Under the pieces are notes generated by a model that saw only the letters and a program-made list of their open reading frames with translations, was not told where the DNA came from and ran no database searches. From positions 1-64,000 of the forward strand of contig MGZK01000154.1 in NCBI GenBank assembly GCA_001802125.1: a DNA stretch of 64,000 nucleotides, written 5' to 3'. The translations under genes and the position numbers were made by a program. The DNA comes from Geobacteraceae bacterium GWC2_55_20 (lineage in GTDB: Bacteria; Desulfobacterota; Desulfuromonadia; Geobacterales; Pseudopelobacteraceae). Each line of letters opens with the position of its first letter. The first letter of the stretch is position 1. Of the stretch, positions 34,722-46,500 are shown one piece after another.

Positions 34722-36704
34722 ATGACGAAATTACAGAAAGAATATTGCTTTATCTGGAGGGGAATGCTGAGGTCAGGAATTAGGTGGTCACTGTTAGCGG
34801 TCGTAATTGCGTGGATGTATCCGATCTGCGCGAGGGCAGAGTTCACATTTTCGTCGCCGGTCAAAGTGAGCGACGATTCCATTGGTATGAAGACAAATGT
34901 GGATCGTTCTGGAAAGGCTACGGCTTCCGGAGGAGGCGCAATATACACCACTTGGATCGACTGGCGCAACTCGCGAGGCGGGTGGGACAGCGACATTTAC
35001 ATTGCCAAGAGCACCGACGGCGGAAAAACTTTCGGGCCGAACGTACGGGTTACAAATGCTACTGGTAATAATAACTATCCCAGCATCGCCGCAGACTCGA
35101 CCGGACGCTACGTTTTTGTCGTCTGGCATGGATCAGCACACATCTACTTCGCCCGCAGCACCGATGGTGGCGTCACGTTCGAAACACCAATCCGCGTCGA
35201 CACTAACTATTGCGATCCATACCAGGGACGGGGAACCGTCACCACCGACAAGACTGGAAACGTGTACGTCATATGGGAAGAACGGGGAGGATGTGGTTTT
35301 CCAGTTGGTGTCTATCTCGCAAAAAGCACGGATCACGGCGCCAGCTTTGCCGACAAGATTCTTGTTAGCCTCCCCTCAATGTCCGGGTTGGTATTGCTGG
35401 CCACTGACATCTCCGTAGACGATGCCGGCAACGTCTACGTAGCGTGGATGGATAATTACTGGCCTACCGCCCACATAGTCCTTTCGGCCAGCACCAACGG
35501 TGGTGCAAATTTCACATCACATGTGACGCTTGATCCTTCCTGGGTCGGACAGACATACCCACAAGTGGTTTCCAGGGGAGACGGCGAGGTGTTGGTGACA
35601 TGGAACGGCCGTATTTCCCACTCATCTGACCGAGGGCTGAGCTTTTCCCCCCCCACGCGGCTTGGCGATACTTCGGCGGGCCTCCCAGGGCTGGCTAAAG
35701 ACACGAAGGGAAATTTCTACGCCACCTGGATTGAGTCCTCAACAGGGGTAATCGACATCCGGATGAGCAGAAGCACCGACGGCGGCAGGATTTTTGAGCC
35801 ATCGGTCAAGGTCAACGACCGCCTCCTCGGGACTCCAACCCCTAATATGCTTCCTGTCAGCCCATCGATTGCAGCTAGCGATGAAGGGGAAGTAGCCATT
35901 ACGTGGACCGATACCTACAATGGCAATAATGCTATCTACGCCGCTTCGAGTGCCACCGGCGACATCACTCCGCCAATCTCCGTCGCCACGGTCGCAGGAA
36001 CGTCCGGCGCCAACGGATGGTACACTTCCGGCGTAACGGTGACTCTTTCGGCAACAGATGACTATTCCGGGGTGGCTCGAACGGAATATAGCTTCGACAG
36101 CTCCACCTGGAACTTATATACAGCCCCAATCACCATCTCTACTGATGGGCTCGTATCCGTATTTCTTCGGGCCGTTGATGTTGCCGGGAACGTCGAGCAG
36201 CCCAAACAACTCGATATCTCGATTGACGCGACACCTCCCACGATTACCTTCGGCGGCATTGCCGACGGTGCTGTCTATACGTTTGGAGCCGCCCCCACGC
36301 CCTCATTTACCCCTTTCGACGCTGTCTCCGGCCTCGCGGGCTCGTCCGCCACATTGACTGGCGGCAATGGAACCGGCTTCGGATCCTTTACTTATACGGT
36401 CACCGCTGTCGATGTAGCCGGAAACACCACCACCAGCTCAGTAAGCTATTCCGTCAACCCCACACCCGGTGCAATCTCCACGTTAATCGATTCGTTCCTT
36501 GCCTCGGGCGCTATCAACAATAGCGGGATTGCGACAAGTTTGAAAACAAAAATGGATGCTGTACAGGCTGCCGGAGACGCTGTTGCTAAAGCCAACATCA
36601 TCAATGCCTTCATCAACCAATTGGCTGCACAGTCCGGCAAACAAATCACCGTGGAAGCTGCCACGATCCTGACCGCCGCTGCAAAATTGCTACTCATTCC
36701 ATAA
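34722..36704 (+). CDS. Secreted BNR-repeat protein with Ig-like and FIMAH-type domains
   Basis: A 660-residue exported protein; AAAGGAGG precedes the ATG. The signal segment ends near ARA-EFT (residue about 39). Residues 45-410 carry at least five Asp-box/BNR motifs (KSTDGGKTFGP, RSTDGGVTFET, KSTDHGASF), giving a sialidase-like six-bladed propeller. Residues about 415-580 are Ig-like domains (GVTVTLSATDDYSGV and DVAGNVEQP). The last 80 residues (LIDSFLASGAINNSGIATSL and GKQITVEAATIL) fit a FIMAH-type helical domain. Sialidase catalytic residues were not identified, so it may bind rather than cut glycans. Confidence 0.82.
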   Translation: MTKLQKEYCFIWRGMLRSGIRWSLLAVVIAWMYPICARAEFTFSSPVKVSDDSIGMKTNVDRSGKATASGGGAIYTTWIDWRNSRGGWDSDIYIAKSTDGGKTFGPNVRVTNATGNNNYPSIAADSTGRYVFVVWHGSAHIYFARSTDGGVTFETPIRVDTNYCDPYQGRGTVTTDKTGNVYVIWEERGGCGFPVGVYLAKSTDHGASFADKILVSLPSMSGLVLLATDISVDDAGNVYVAWMDNYWPTAHIVLSASTNGGANFTSHVTLDPSWVGQTYPQVVSRGDGEVLVTWNGRISHSSDRGLSFSPPTRLGDTSAGLPGLAKDTKGNFYATWIESSTGVIDIRMSRSTDGGRIFEPSVKVNDRLLGTPTPNMLPVSPSIAASDEGEVAITWTDTYNGNNAIYAASSATGDITPPISVATVAGTSGANGWYTSGVTVTLSATDDYSGVARTEYSFDSSTWNLYTAPITISTDGLVSVFLRAVDVAGNVEQPKQLDISIDATPPTITFGGIADGAVYTFGAAPTPSFTPFDAVSGLAGSSATLTGGNGTGFGSFTYTVTAVDVAGNTTTSSVSYSVNPTPGAISTLIDSFLASGAINNSGIATSLKTKMDAVQAAGDAVAKANIINAFINQLAAQSGKQITVEAATILTAAAKLLLIP

Positions 36705-36765
36705 ACTTCCTACCGACAGTAGTTACAAAAAAGGGAGAACCGAAAGGGCCTTCCGTGAAATTGTT

Positions 36766-36799
36766 GACAAAGTCCTCGCCAAATGGCGAGGACTTTGTC
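36766..36799. terminator. Perfect 15-bp hairpin after the BNR gene
   Basis: gacaaagtcctcgcc (36766-36780) and its exact complement (36785-36799) are separated by AAAT. There is no T-run, so it is either a strong non-classical terminator or a small repeat. The rest of 36705-36949 shows nothing else clear. Confidence 0.5.
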
Positions 36800-36949
36800 A
36801 TATTAGCGTCCGTAACAAAATGAAATAGATTTGACTCGCATATCCGCCGAAGAACAGGCGAATGTATCGCTGGTCTCAAATTCCACTGCCAAAGGGTCCA
36901 CCTAACTGCAACTATATGGTGGCATTTTACCAGGTATAATGCTGATCCC

Positions 36950-37918
36950 ATGCACCCGGCCACTTCTGACAAACCCACCTGCAGATTTTGCGGATCCGCC
37001 GAACTCCATGAAACCATAGGGCCGGTTTTACGTTCTGGAGCGTTGTGCAGCGTTTTTTTTTGCGACCAATGCAGCATCGGTATGACCTGGCCACAACCGG
37101 ATGCAGCAACCCTTGTGCGGCTCTACGCGCCGGGAGAGTACCGGGCCGACCGGGGCAAGCGTTTCATTGCGCCGATCGAGTTTCTTTTCGAGCTGCACAA
37201 GAAGTGGCTGATCTGGCGCATCAACAGCAGCATGAAATCCGGCAGGATGCTGGATGTGGGCTGCGGCAGCGGCTTTCTGGCCTCGCTTTTCGCCGGCGCC
37301 GGCTGGGACGTGACCGGAGTGGAGCGTGATGACGATACCGCGATCCATGCCAGGGAAACCTACCGGATCGCGGTCGTGACCGATATCGACCATGCCCGGG
37401 GACCTTTCGACCTGATCATGGTCAATCACGTGCTGGAACACCTGGACGATCCCCTGCGGATGCTGGAAAAATGCAGGGAACTGCTTGCTCCCGGCGGCAG
37501 GCTGATCATCGCCGTGCCGAACTTCAGTTCGCTGCAGGCCAAGGTCGGAGGCGCCGGCTGGTTTCACCTGGACATGCCGTTTCACCTGTACCATTTCAGC
37601 GAGCAGGGACTGGTCGGCCTGCTGCATAAAGCCGGCTTCAGTGTGGTTGAAAGCTCGCATGCCGATTGGATCCAGAATATCTACGGCTGGCTGCAATCGC
37701 TTCTGAACCGGGCCGGCATCTCCTATAATGCCCTGTATGATCTTTTGCGAATGAGGGGGAGGGGCATCTCCGCATCCGCATGGAGCTCGCTTCTGTGCTG
37801 CCTCTGGGCGGTCCCCCTGGCCTTGCTCGGGATCTGCGTCGAACGGGTGTGCCGCACCGGCGGAGTCATCCGCTGCACTGCGGTCGTTGCAGACAGGGAC
37901 AGTAAGGTGCAATTGTAA
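36950..37918 (+). CDS. SAM methyltransferase with N-terminal zinc ribbon
   Basis: A 322-residue protein. Residues 11-45 form a zinc-ribbon-like site with CRFCGS and CDQC. Residues about 90-200 form the SAM domain (MLDVGCGSGFLASLFAGAGW, then LIMVNHVLEHLDDP). The C-terminus has one hydrophobic segment (LLCCLWAVPLALLGICV), perhaps membrane-associated. Such proteins often act in O-antigen or glycan synthesis. It lies just before the intact trpB, away from the other sugar-transfer genes. Confidence 0.83.
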   Translation: MHPATSDKPTCRFCGSAELHETIGPVLRSGALCSVFFCDQCSIGMTWPQPDAATLVRLYAPGEYRADRGKRFIAPIEFLFELHKKWLIWRINSSMKSGRMLDVGCGSGFLASLFAGAGWDVTGVERDDDTAIHARETYRIAVVTDIDHARGPFDLIMVNHVLEHLDDPLRMLEKCRELLAPGGRLIIAVPNFSSLQAKVGGAGWFHLDMPFHLYHFSEQGLVGLLHKAGFSVVESSHADWIQNIYGWLQSLLNRAGISYNALYDLLRMRGRGISASAWSSLLCCLWAVPLALLGICVERVCRTGGVIRCTAVVADRDSKVQL

Positions 37919-37960
37919 GTTACCGTTTGACTAACTACGTTGGAAGTAATTGGAGCCGCT

Positions 37961-39151
37961 ATGAAATATCCTGACAAGAACGGACACTTTGGCCAGTTCG
38001 GCGGGCGCTATGTCCCCGAAACCCTGATGCCGGCGCTGCTGGAACTGGAACAGGCCTACGGGCATTACCGGCATGACCGGGAATTCAAACAGGAATACGA
38101 ATATTACCTGCGCCAGTACGTCGGTCGGCCGAACCCGCTCTACTTCGCGGAAAAGCTGACCGGAAAACTGGGCGGGGCTAAAATCTACCTCAAGCGGGAA
38201 GACCTGAACCACACCGGCGCGCACAAGGTCAACAACACGATCGGTCAGGGGCTTCTGGCCCGGCGGATGGGCAAGAAACGGGTCATTGCCGAGACCGGCG
38301 CCGGCATGCACGGTGTGGCCACCGCCACGATCGCAGCCCTGTTCGGCATGCAGTGCGAGGTGTTCATGGGCGAGGAGGATACCCATCGCCAGGCGCAGAA
38401 TGTTTTCCGTATGAAGCTTCTTGGTGCCAAGGTAACGCCGGTCACCGCCGGAACCGCCACACTCAAGGACGCCATGAACGAGGCCATGCGCAACTGGGTC
38501 ACCACGATCCATGAAACCTTCTATGTGATCGGCACCGTGGCCGGCCCGCACCCTTATCCGATGATGGTGCGCGATTTCCAGTCGGTGATCGGCCGGGAGG
38601 TCAAGCGACAGCATGTGAAAGTCGAGGGGCGTCTGCCCGACTACCTGGTGGCCTGTGTCGGCGGCGGCAGCAACGCGCTGGGACTGTTCTACCCCTTTCT
38701 AAAGGACAGTGCCGTCCGTATGATCGGTGTCGAGGCTTCCGGATACGGCATCGAAACCGGCAAACACGCTGCTCCGCTCTGCGCCGGTTCACCCGGCATT
38801 CTGCACGGCAACAAGACCTATCTGCTGCAGGACCAGCATGGCCAGATTACCCATGCCCACTCAATCTCGGCCGGCCTGGATTATCCCGGCGTCGGCCCGG
38901 AACACTCCTGGTTGAAGGATACCGGCCGGGCCGAGTATGTTTCCATCACCGACGATGAAGCCCTGGAGGGATTCGGTACCCTCACCCGCCTGGAGGGGAT
39001 CATACCGGCCCTGGAGTCGTCCCACGCCATCGCGCAGGTCATGAAGATGGCTCCGAAATTAAGCCGGGACACAACCATGGTGGTCTGCCTGTCGGGGCGC
39101 GGTGACAAGGACATGCACACCGTGGCCGAGGCGATGGGAGTGGAGTTCTGA
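37961..39151 (+). CDS. trpB: Tryptophan synthase beta chain
   Basis: A 396-residue standard TrpB. Seen: [39 protein letters not shown] with PLP Lys near 87, [11 protein letters not shown], and [17 protein letters not shown] precedes ATG 37961. trpA, its usual partner, does not follow; the next gene is pta after a terminator. With trpB2 (27271) and the remnant at 33932, the window has three trpB-like sequences. Confidence 0.96.
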   Translation: MKYPDKNGHFGQFGGRYVPETLMPALLELEQAYGHYRHDREFKQEYEYYLRQYVGRPNPLYFAEKLTGKLGGAKIYLKREDLNHTGAHKVNNTIGQGLLARRMGKKRVIAETGAGMHGVATATIAALFGMQCEVFMGEEDTHRQAQNVFRMKLLGAKVTPVTAGTATLKDAMNEAMRNWVTTIHETFYVIGTVAGPHPYPMMVRDFQSVIGREVKRQHVKVEGRLPDYLVACVGGGSNALGLFYPFLKDSAVRMIGVEASGYGIETGKHAAPLCAGSPGILHGNKTYLLQDQHGQITHAHSISAGLDYPGVGPEHSWLKDTGRAEYVSITDDEALEGFGTLTRLEGIIPALESSHAIAQVMKMAPKLSRDTTMVVCLSGRGDKDMHTVAEAMGVEF

Positions 39152-39241
39152 AAGTTGCACGCAGCTGGGTACTTATGGAATGTATCGCTCTGAAAAGCCG
39201 TTGCGGCTTTCAGTTGCGGTTTAAACCCTTTTAGTCTCGTT

Positions 39242-39269
39242 AAAGCCGGTAATCACCGGCTTTTTTTGT
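39242..39269 (+). terminator. Rho-independent terminator after trpB
   Basis: aaagccggt-aatc-accggcttt followed by a T-run. A clear terminator 90 bases after the trpB stop. Confidence 0.88.
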
Positions 39270-39298
39270 TTGACCAACACCGGGCTTTCGACTATATA
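39270..39298 (+). promoter_or_regulatory. Sigma-70-type promoter of pta
   Basis: TTGACC (39270-39275), a 17-base spacer, then TATATA (39293-39298), directly after the trpB terminator and about 58 bases before the pta start. Confidence 0.65.
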
Positions 39299-39356
39299 TA
39301 CTCCCGTTTTATTCTTCAAAACCATAAATCTCTAATCATAACCAAGGAGGAGTGAA

Positions 39357-40361
39357 ATGCATCTCGTTGACCAGATCAAGGAAAAGGCCAGGAAGAACCT
39401 GCAGACGGTAGTATTGCCCGAGAGTTACGACGAGCGGATGCTGTTCGCCGCCGAGAAGATCGTCAAGGAAGGGCTGGCCAAAATAGTCATCCTGGGCGAT
39501 CCGGCCAAGATCCAGGCCGAGGCCGCTGCGAAAGGGGTCAGTCTGGCTGGCGTGGAGCTGCTCAGTCCTGCCGCTTCGCCCAAGCTGGAGCAGTATGTGG
39601 CCGACCTGGTCGAACTGCGCAAGAGCAAGGGCCTGACCGCCGACGAGGCCCGCAAGCTGCTGACCGCCGAGGACAACCTGTATTACGCCGGCATGATGGT
39701 GCGCAACGGCGATGCGGGCGGCGAAGTGGCCGGCGCCACCGGAACGACCGGCAATGTGCTGAAAGCCGCCTTCCAGACCGTGGGACCGGCCAAGGGCATC
39801 AAGACCGTTTCCTCCTTCTTCTTGATGATCACCAAAACCCCCAGCTTCGGCGAGAACGGTATCGTGCTGTTCGCCGACTGCGCCGTCAACCCCAACCCGG
39901 ATGCCCAGGCCCTGGCCGAGATCGCGGTGGCGACCGCCGGCAACTGCAAGGCGTTTTTGGATGTGGAGGCCCGCGTGGCCATGCTTTCGTTCTCCACCAA
40001 GGGGAGCGCCAGCCACGCCGACTGCGACAAGGTGCTGCAGGCGCTGGAGATCGCCAAACAGATCAAGCCCGACATGCAGGTGGACGGCGAGCTGCAGGCC
40101 GATGCCGCGCTGCTTCCCAAGGTCGGCGAGAAGAAGGCTCCCGGCAGTAGCGTGGCCGGTAAGGCCAACGTACTGATCTTCCCCGACCTGGACGCCGGTA
40201 ACATAGCCTACAAACTGGTCGAGCGCGTGGCCGGGGCCGAAGCGGTCGGCCCGATCATCCAGGGACTGGCCAAGCCGGTCAACGACCTCTCCCGCGGCTG
40301 CTCGGTGGATGACATCGTCAACGTGACCGCGATCACGGCCGTGCAGGCGGCACAGGGTTAA
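39357..40361 (+). CDS. pta: Phosphate acetyltransferase
   Basis: A 334-residue enzyme exchanging acetyl-CoA and acetyl phosphate. Seen: TVVLPESYDERMLFAAEKI, AGMMVRNGDAGGEVAGA, and the C-terminal VLIFPDLDAGNIAYKLVER. AAGGAGGAG lies 8 bases before the ATG. It is the short, single-domain form. ackA is usually next to pta, but here pta stands alone with its own promoter and a long downstream hairpin. It would link acetate use or production to the central pathway. Confidence 0.95.
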   Translation: MHLVDQIKEKARKNLQTVVLPESYDERMLFAAEKIVKEGLAKIVILGDPAKIQAEAAAKGVSLAGVELLSPAASPKLEQYVADLVELRKSKGLTADEARKLLTAEDNLYYAGMMVRNGDAGGEVAGATGTTGNVLKAAFQTVGPAKGIKTVSSFFLMITKTPSFGENGIVLFADCAVNPNPDAQALAEIAVATAGNCKAFLDVEARVAMLSFSTKGSASHADCDKVLQALEIAKQIKPDMQVDGELQADAALLPKVGEKKAPGSSVAGKANVLIFPDLDAGNIAYKLVERVAGAEAVGPIIQGLAKPVNDLSRGCSVDDIVNVTAITAVQAAQG

Positions 40362-40380
40362 ACAACCTTTTTGCCGAATA

Positions 40381-40433
40381 CCAAACTAAACTGGCCCGTC
40401 AGGATATCATCCTGACGGGCCAGTTTAGTTTGG
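40381..40433. terminator. Very long perfect hairpin after pta
   Basis: The 53 bases from 40381 to 40433 form a perfect inverted repeat with a 25-base stem (ccaaactaaactggcccgtc plus aggat) and a loop of 3 bases. This is much longer than common terminators and lacks a T-run. It probably ends pta transcription. Confidence 0.6.
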
Positions 40434-40560
40434 AGTAGATAACGGTATGATTTTTTCAATATTTATCTTGCAAATAGAACTGCTTTTGTAAACAATGTGC
40501 AGACATGCTAATGTTATTATATTGTAGATAGTTAACTGGTTATAATTAGTGGAGGGTGCT

Positions 40561-43500
40561 ATGAAATTTTATAATTCTGCAGTGAAATGGTTGCTGTTTG
40601 CAGTTTTTCTGTTTACAGCCGCGACTCCGGCTTTTGCCGGAACAGTGACAGGCACCGCCACGGGTAATGTCTATCAGTATCATGACCTCACCCTGCCGAA
40701 TCCCCAAAGCGGCCTAAGACTCGTTCTGTCAAGTTCCGCGCCCACGGATTTTTACCTATACACCGGTACTAATCATGCTGCTGGCGGCCTTGTCTCGGGC
40801 GGAAGCAGCACCAACAAAACCCTGCACACCCTGCTGATTACTGCTGCCACCCTCGCCAATGGCGGCAGCTATCATGTCCGCATACGCACGGCAAGTGGTA
40901 CCGGCGCCAGCCTGACCTACTATTTTACCGATGATATGACCTATGCCCGAGACCTGACCTGGGATACAGGCGCTTCTCCCGGCGGCACCAATATCGTCAG
41001 CCAGCCGGATACGGCCGGCGGGGACTATCTCTTTAAAATAGTCACCCCGGCCTCAACAGCCTCCGGAGCCTGGCGAACCGCGCTGGCGGTTTCGAGTGGC
41101 GAGGCGGACCTGGTCGCCCATAAGAACATCGTTACAACCACTACCAAAACCTCGGCCCAGATTGGTTCCGACGGCTTTGTGCTTGCTCCCGGTGCCACAG
41201 CGACCCAGTTTGCAGCTGCCCAGACCTGGTACCTGCGGGTCAAGGCCCAGCCGGGCGCCACCTGGCAGCTCTACAGCGGTGATATTTATGTCCAGAATCT
41301 GGGAACGATAGCCGCAGATAACTCCAGCAGCAGCCTGCCGGTCACCGTGGGGCCGGAAGGAACCTACTATTTCAGGACCACTGCCGATGCCGCCACCCCG
41401 GCCTGGCGCTTGTGGCTGAACGGCGCAAATCTGCCGCTGCTGATCGCCAGAAACAGCGCTCCGGTCACCGGCGTTGCAACCACCTATCAGCAGAGCGAAA
41501 CCGGCCAGATGCTGCTGGTTCCCCCCTATCTGACTGCCACCGATGCCTATTTCGTAGGTGTTACCGCCGTGCCTGGAACCGTATTCAGCTTCAATTCCCA
41601 AAAACAGCCGATCATTGACCTGGCGCATGGAGCAACCATAGCGAACAGCGTTACCGGTTACGGTTACATCACCTACCGGGTTGAAGTGCCGCCGACCGAG
41701 GTGGCCTGGCAGGTGGATCTCAAGCGCACCTCGGCTGCCGGAAATCCGGAATTGTACCTGCGCAGCGGTTCCGTACCCAATGTACGCAACAACAGCGCCC
41801 TGTCCGAGTCCGTTGCCGGCATTGATGACTCCATTACAATCGTGCCGGTCACCGGCATCAATCCGACCGGAACCTGGTATGTCACGGTCATGGGAAGCGG
41901 CAGCTTCGATTATTCGCTGGTCAACAGGGCGCCGTCAGTGACCGCTATTCCCTACCTTACCGCTCCCGCCAGCATCACCAACGATGAGTCTACCCGTTCG
42001 GGGTGGCGCTACTACCGCGTAACCGACCCGGCCTCATTTCTGGGCAAGCTGGGGTGGCAGATCGAACTGGACCAGGCCCACCGTACCGGCTATGAAATCG
42101 CCATCCGGCTTAACGTCGCTCCGGGGCGCTGGTCCTCTCGATCCAACGATTCCGCGACTGCGGTCGAATACAGCACCATTCACCGCAACAGCACCTCCGG
42201 CATTTTCCAGGATCCCAACCACCAGGCCGATAACTGGTACATCGGTATCTATAATCCTGCCCAGGCGCTGGGGGCGTTCCAGCTGACAACCAGCGAGATT
42301 GCCCCGGCGGTGACGGATCTTTCCCTGGGAACTGCAGCGATTACCGATCAGGATATTTCCACCTGGCAATGGTTCAAATTCGTGGTGCCCAACGACCCGG
42401 ATCTGAAGGGATGGGATCTGCGGCTGAAGACTGCCGCGGGCAATCCGCAGATGGTGGTCCGGCGCGACCTGCTGCCGGATACCTTGACCACATCGACGGG
42501 GTGCGCCGCCGGCTCGCTGTACAAATGCAGCACGTGGCCAAGCCTGGCTCAGTGGGCTGCGGGCGCCTTAGCGGGTGGCGGCGGGCTGGATTGGACCGGA
42601 CGCCGCTATGTGAGCGGTACCACAAGCGACATGAACAGCTATCTAATCATGGGGATGGGAAGCCCGTTGGAGGCCGGCACCTACTATGTGGGGGTTGCCC
42701 GTCAAACCGGCAGCACAAACACCAGCCCCATGAGTTATACCCTGGAGAGCCGTGGTATTGGCCTGGCCGGCAGCACATATCCTGTCCGGATTACGGAGCT
42801 GGCCTTCAGCGGTGGTGTTGCCACCGGAACCGGTCTGGCCCCCCGGGAAGTAGAATGGTACCGGGTGAACGTACCGGCCGGTTCAGCCAGCTGGTCACTC
42901 AATCTGATACCGACTGTGGGTGAGGCGATGTTGGCGCTTCGTCAGGGGGCTCTGCCGAATATTACCGCGTCACTCACTCTGGACAGTTTCTCTGAAACGG
43001 GAGCCGGAACAGTCCGCCACAAGAACGGCGCTGAATATTTCTACAAGTATGCCATTACCCCCGGTTCATCCATCACCAGCGGAGATTACTACATTGCGGT
43101 CATCAGTGAAGGGCAGACCAACCCTGCCAGCACCAGCGTCATCGGAACTGGGACCGTCAACTATACCCTGACCAGCGTCGGCGCCATGCCGGTCGATAGC
43201 ACGCTGCCGCCGACTACGCTGACCACGGCCGCTCCCATGACCTGGGGCTCCCAGGCGCTCACTTATGGTTCCCAGAAGGCCTATCGCTTCCGGGTTCCGG
43301 CCGGACTTGACAGCATCGAGGTACGGCTGAACAACAAGACCGGCAATCCGCTGGCGGCAATCAGGCGGGATGACATCGACAGCGGTAAACTGCCCTCACA
43401 GATGATTGTATCGGGGCAATATCCCGAAGCAGAGGGCGGTTATGCAGACTCCTGGCGCAACACGTCCACCGGCAGTATCATAACCATCGCTTCGCCGGTC

Positions 43501-46500
43501 GCAGGTGATTACACCATCACCGTATTTGCAGATTATGTTAACGCCACCAATTCCGACGCTTCTTATGATCTGGAGATCGCCACTGTGGTCCCGGATGATC
43601 TCGCCTTTGATCTTGCGACCTCCAGCAGCGTCGCGGTCACCAACCAGGATTACCAGACCTGGCGCTATTTCCGGGTGGTTATTCCGGATGATCCCGGCCT
43701 GAAGGGGTGGGACCTGCGGCTGAAAACCACCGCTGGTATGCCGTACCTTGTGGTCAAAAGAGATACGCTGCCGAATTCATCGACCACATCAGCCGGCTGT
43801 GGCTCGCCATCGGCGGTCTACAACTGTAGTACCTGGTCATCCGGCAGCCAGTGGCCTGCCGGAAGCGGCAGCACCATTGACTGGACTGCCAGGGGAAATG
43901 CCTCCGTCGGAGTTGCGGACAAAAACAGCTATCTGATCATGGGCATGGGCAGTCCGCTGGTGCCCGGAACCTACTACATCGGCGTTTCGAGTCTCTCGGG
44001 AACCGCTGCAATGACGTACACGCTTGAAAGTCGCAGCATCGGCATCGGCGGAAGTTATCCGATACAGGTAACTGATCTGCCTTTCAATGGCGGAGTGGCA
44101 ACCGGCTCCTCCCTGGCGCCGCGTGAGGTCGGCTGGTACAGGATTGCGGTGCCGGCGGGAGCAGCAAGCTGGTCGCTGAATCTGGCGCCGGAAGGAACCG
44201 GTGAGGCTCTGCTGGCTCTGCGACAGGGGCGCCTGCCGAATATAAAGGCTTCTACCTCCATGACATCGGATAACGCCACGACCTTCAGCGGCACCATCAG
44301 GCGGAATGCCGGTACGGAATACTTTTACAAATTCCCGGCACCCGGCGGAGCATCAATCACCAGCGGTGATTACTACATCGCCGTCATCAGCGAGGGGCAA
44401 AGTCCGGCCAACACCAGCACCATCGGCAGCGGCACGGTCAACTACACCCTGACCAGCATCGGCTCCATGCCGATCGAGGACAAGACCGCCACCCCGCTCA
44501 GCTCCAGCGCCCCGGTCAGTTGGCCCGCCCAGGCCCTGCCTGCCCGTTCGGAAAAGGTATACCGTTTCCGGGTGCCGGCAGGCATTGACAGTCTGGAAAT
44601 GCGGCTGCTAAACAAGACCGGCACTCCGCTCTATGCTGTTCGCAGGGATGCGGCCGGCAGCGGCAAAATTTCCCTGGTTACCGGCGGCAACCAGGAAGGG
44701 GGCGAATCTCCCACGATGCAGAATGTTACCAGCATCACTCCGGCCACGGAGGGTGATTATACCATCACCATCTATGCCGGCAGCGCCGCTGCAACTTTCG
44801 ATCTGGAAATCGTCGGCACTGGAGCGGGGTCGCTGACGTTCGCCAACGGCATCCAGACGGTGGCCGCCCAGGCGGCCGACACCTGGAAATATTTCCTGGT
44901 TACCGTGCCGGCGGATGCATCACTGAAGGGATGGGATCTGCGCCTGAAGCCGAGTTCCGGCAATCCGTACATGGTGGTACGGCGTGATCTGCTGCCGAAC
45001 ACGCTTGTTACGTCGAGTGGCGGCTGCGGGCAGCTGTATCAATGCTCGTCATGGCTGAGCGGCGCCCAGTGGGGGACCTCCACGCGCAACGACTGGACCG
45101 CTCGTTCAAATTTATCCGCTCCCAACGTGCCCGACTACGGCAAACAGCTGATCATGGGCATGGGAAGCCCGCTGGAACCGGGAACCTATTACGTCGGTGT
45201 GGCGCGCTACACAAGCAGTACGGACACGACGCCGCTCAGTTACACCCTGGAGAGCCGTGGGATCGGTATCGGTAATGACAGTGGCGGCACTGCCTGGCCG
45301 ATCCAGATAGCCGATCTTCCGTTTGCAGGCGGTACTGCCGCAGCGGTCGGACTGGCCCCGCGCGAAGTCGGGTGGTACCGGGTGGCCGTGCCGGCTGACG
45401 CTGGCAGCTGGTCCCTGAATCTTGTGCCGAGCCTGGGCGAGGCCATGTTGGCGGTCCGCCAAGGCAGGCTGCCCAACATAGCGGCGACTAACAACAGCAT
45501 CTACACCTCCGACCATGCCACGGACTTCAGGGGTGCGGTGCGTCATCAGGCCGGCCGTGAGTTCTTTTACAAATACGCGACAGCCGGACAGGCTGCCATC
45601 ACCGGTGGCGAGTACTATATCGCCGTCATCAGCGAGGGGCAGAACCCGCCCGACGACAACACCATCGGCAGTGGTCCGGTCAGCTATAGCCTGACCAGCG
45701 TTGGCACCATGCCGCTCAGTGATGCTACGGCAACGCCGGTCGGGGCGCTCACGCCGGTGGCCTGGTCGGCCCAGTCGGTTCCGCTGGGGCAGCAGAAGGT
45801 CTACCGTTTCCGCCTTCCAGCCGGGCTCTCCTCGGTTGAAGTCAAGCTGAACAATAAAGTTGGCAACCCGATCATGACCATCCGCCGCGATGCTGAAGGG
45901 GCGGGTAAAATCCCGGATGTGGCAACGGCGCTACCGAAGCCGCATGAAGGCGGCGATGCCATTGTCTGGCGCAACCGTGCCGATGGCGACGATACCGGCG
46001 GCTCAAGTTACATCACCATCGCCTCGCCCGCTGCCGGCGACTACACGGTTATGATCGCCGGCGATTCGGAATTCGTGGTGCAGAGCATCGATCCGTTTAC
46101 CGGGTGGCGAACCGGTGACCTTGTTCTGGTCGATGCCTCCTTTGATCTGGAGGTTCGTGCGATGACGCCGGAGCCACTGCCGTTCACACCGGGCAGTTCT
46201 GTCAGCGGCACGCTCGGCAACGGTCAGTCGGTTTACTACCGGTTCGATGTGCCGCCCACGGTTAACGGCAATCCGTTGCTGGCCTGGCTGCTGAAGTCGG
46301 CTACAACCAACGGCGCCACAAGCCTCAGGGTCCGGCCGGGTCAGGTGCCGGGAGATGACAACAGCGGATCGGTAGTCAGTTCCAACAGAACCGTGGCCAT
46401 CGTCCCCCCGGTATTGACACCCGGAACCTGGTACGTGGAGGTCAAGGGAATCGGCTCGACGGCCTATACCCTGACGAGCGATATCGTCAGTGCTGACCCT

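Noticed and set aside
39152..39241. tRNA gene between trpB and pta
   Set aside because: No cloverleaf arms could be formed; the region only leads into a terminator.
42310..46160. CRISPR or satellite array
   Set aside because: The repeats are long, diverged and protein-coding, with no spacer structure.
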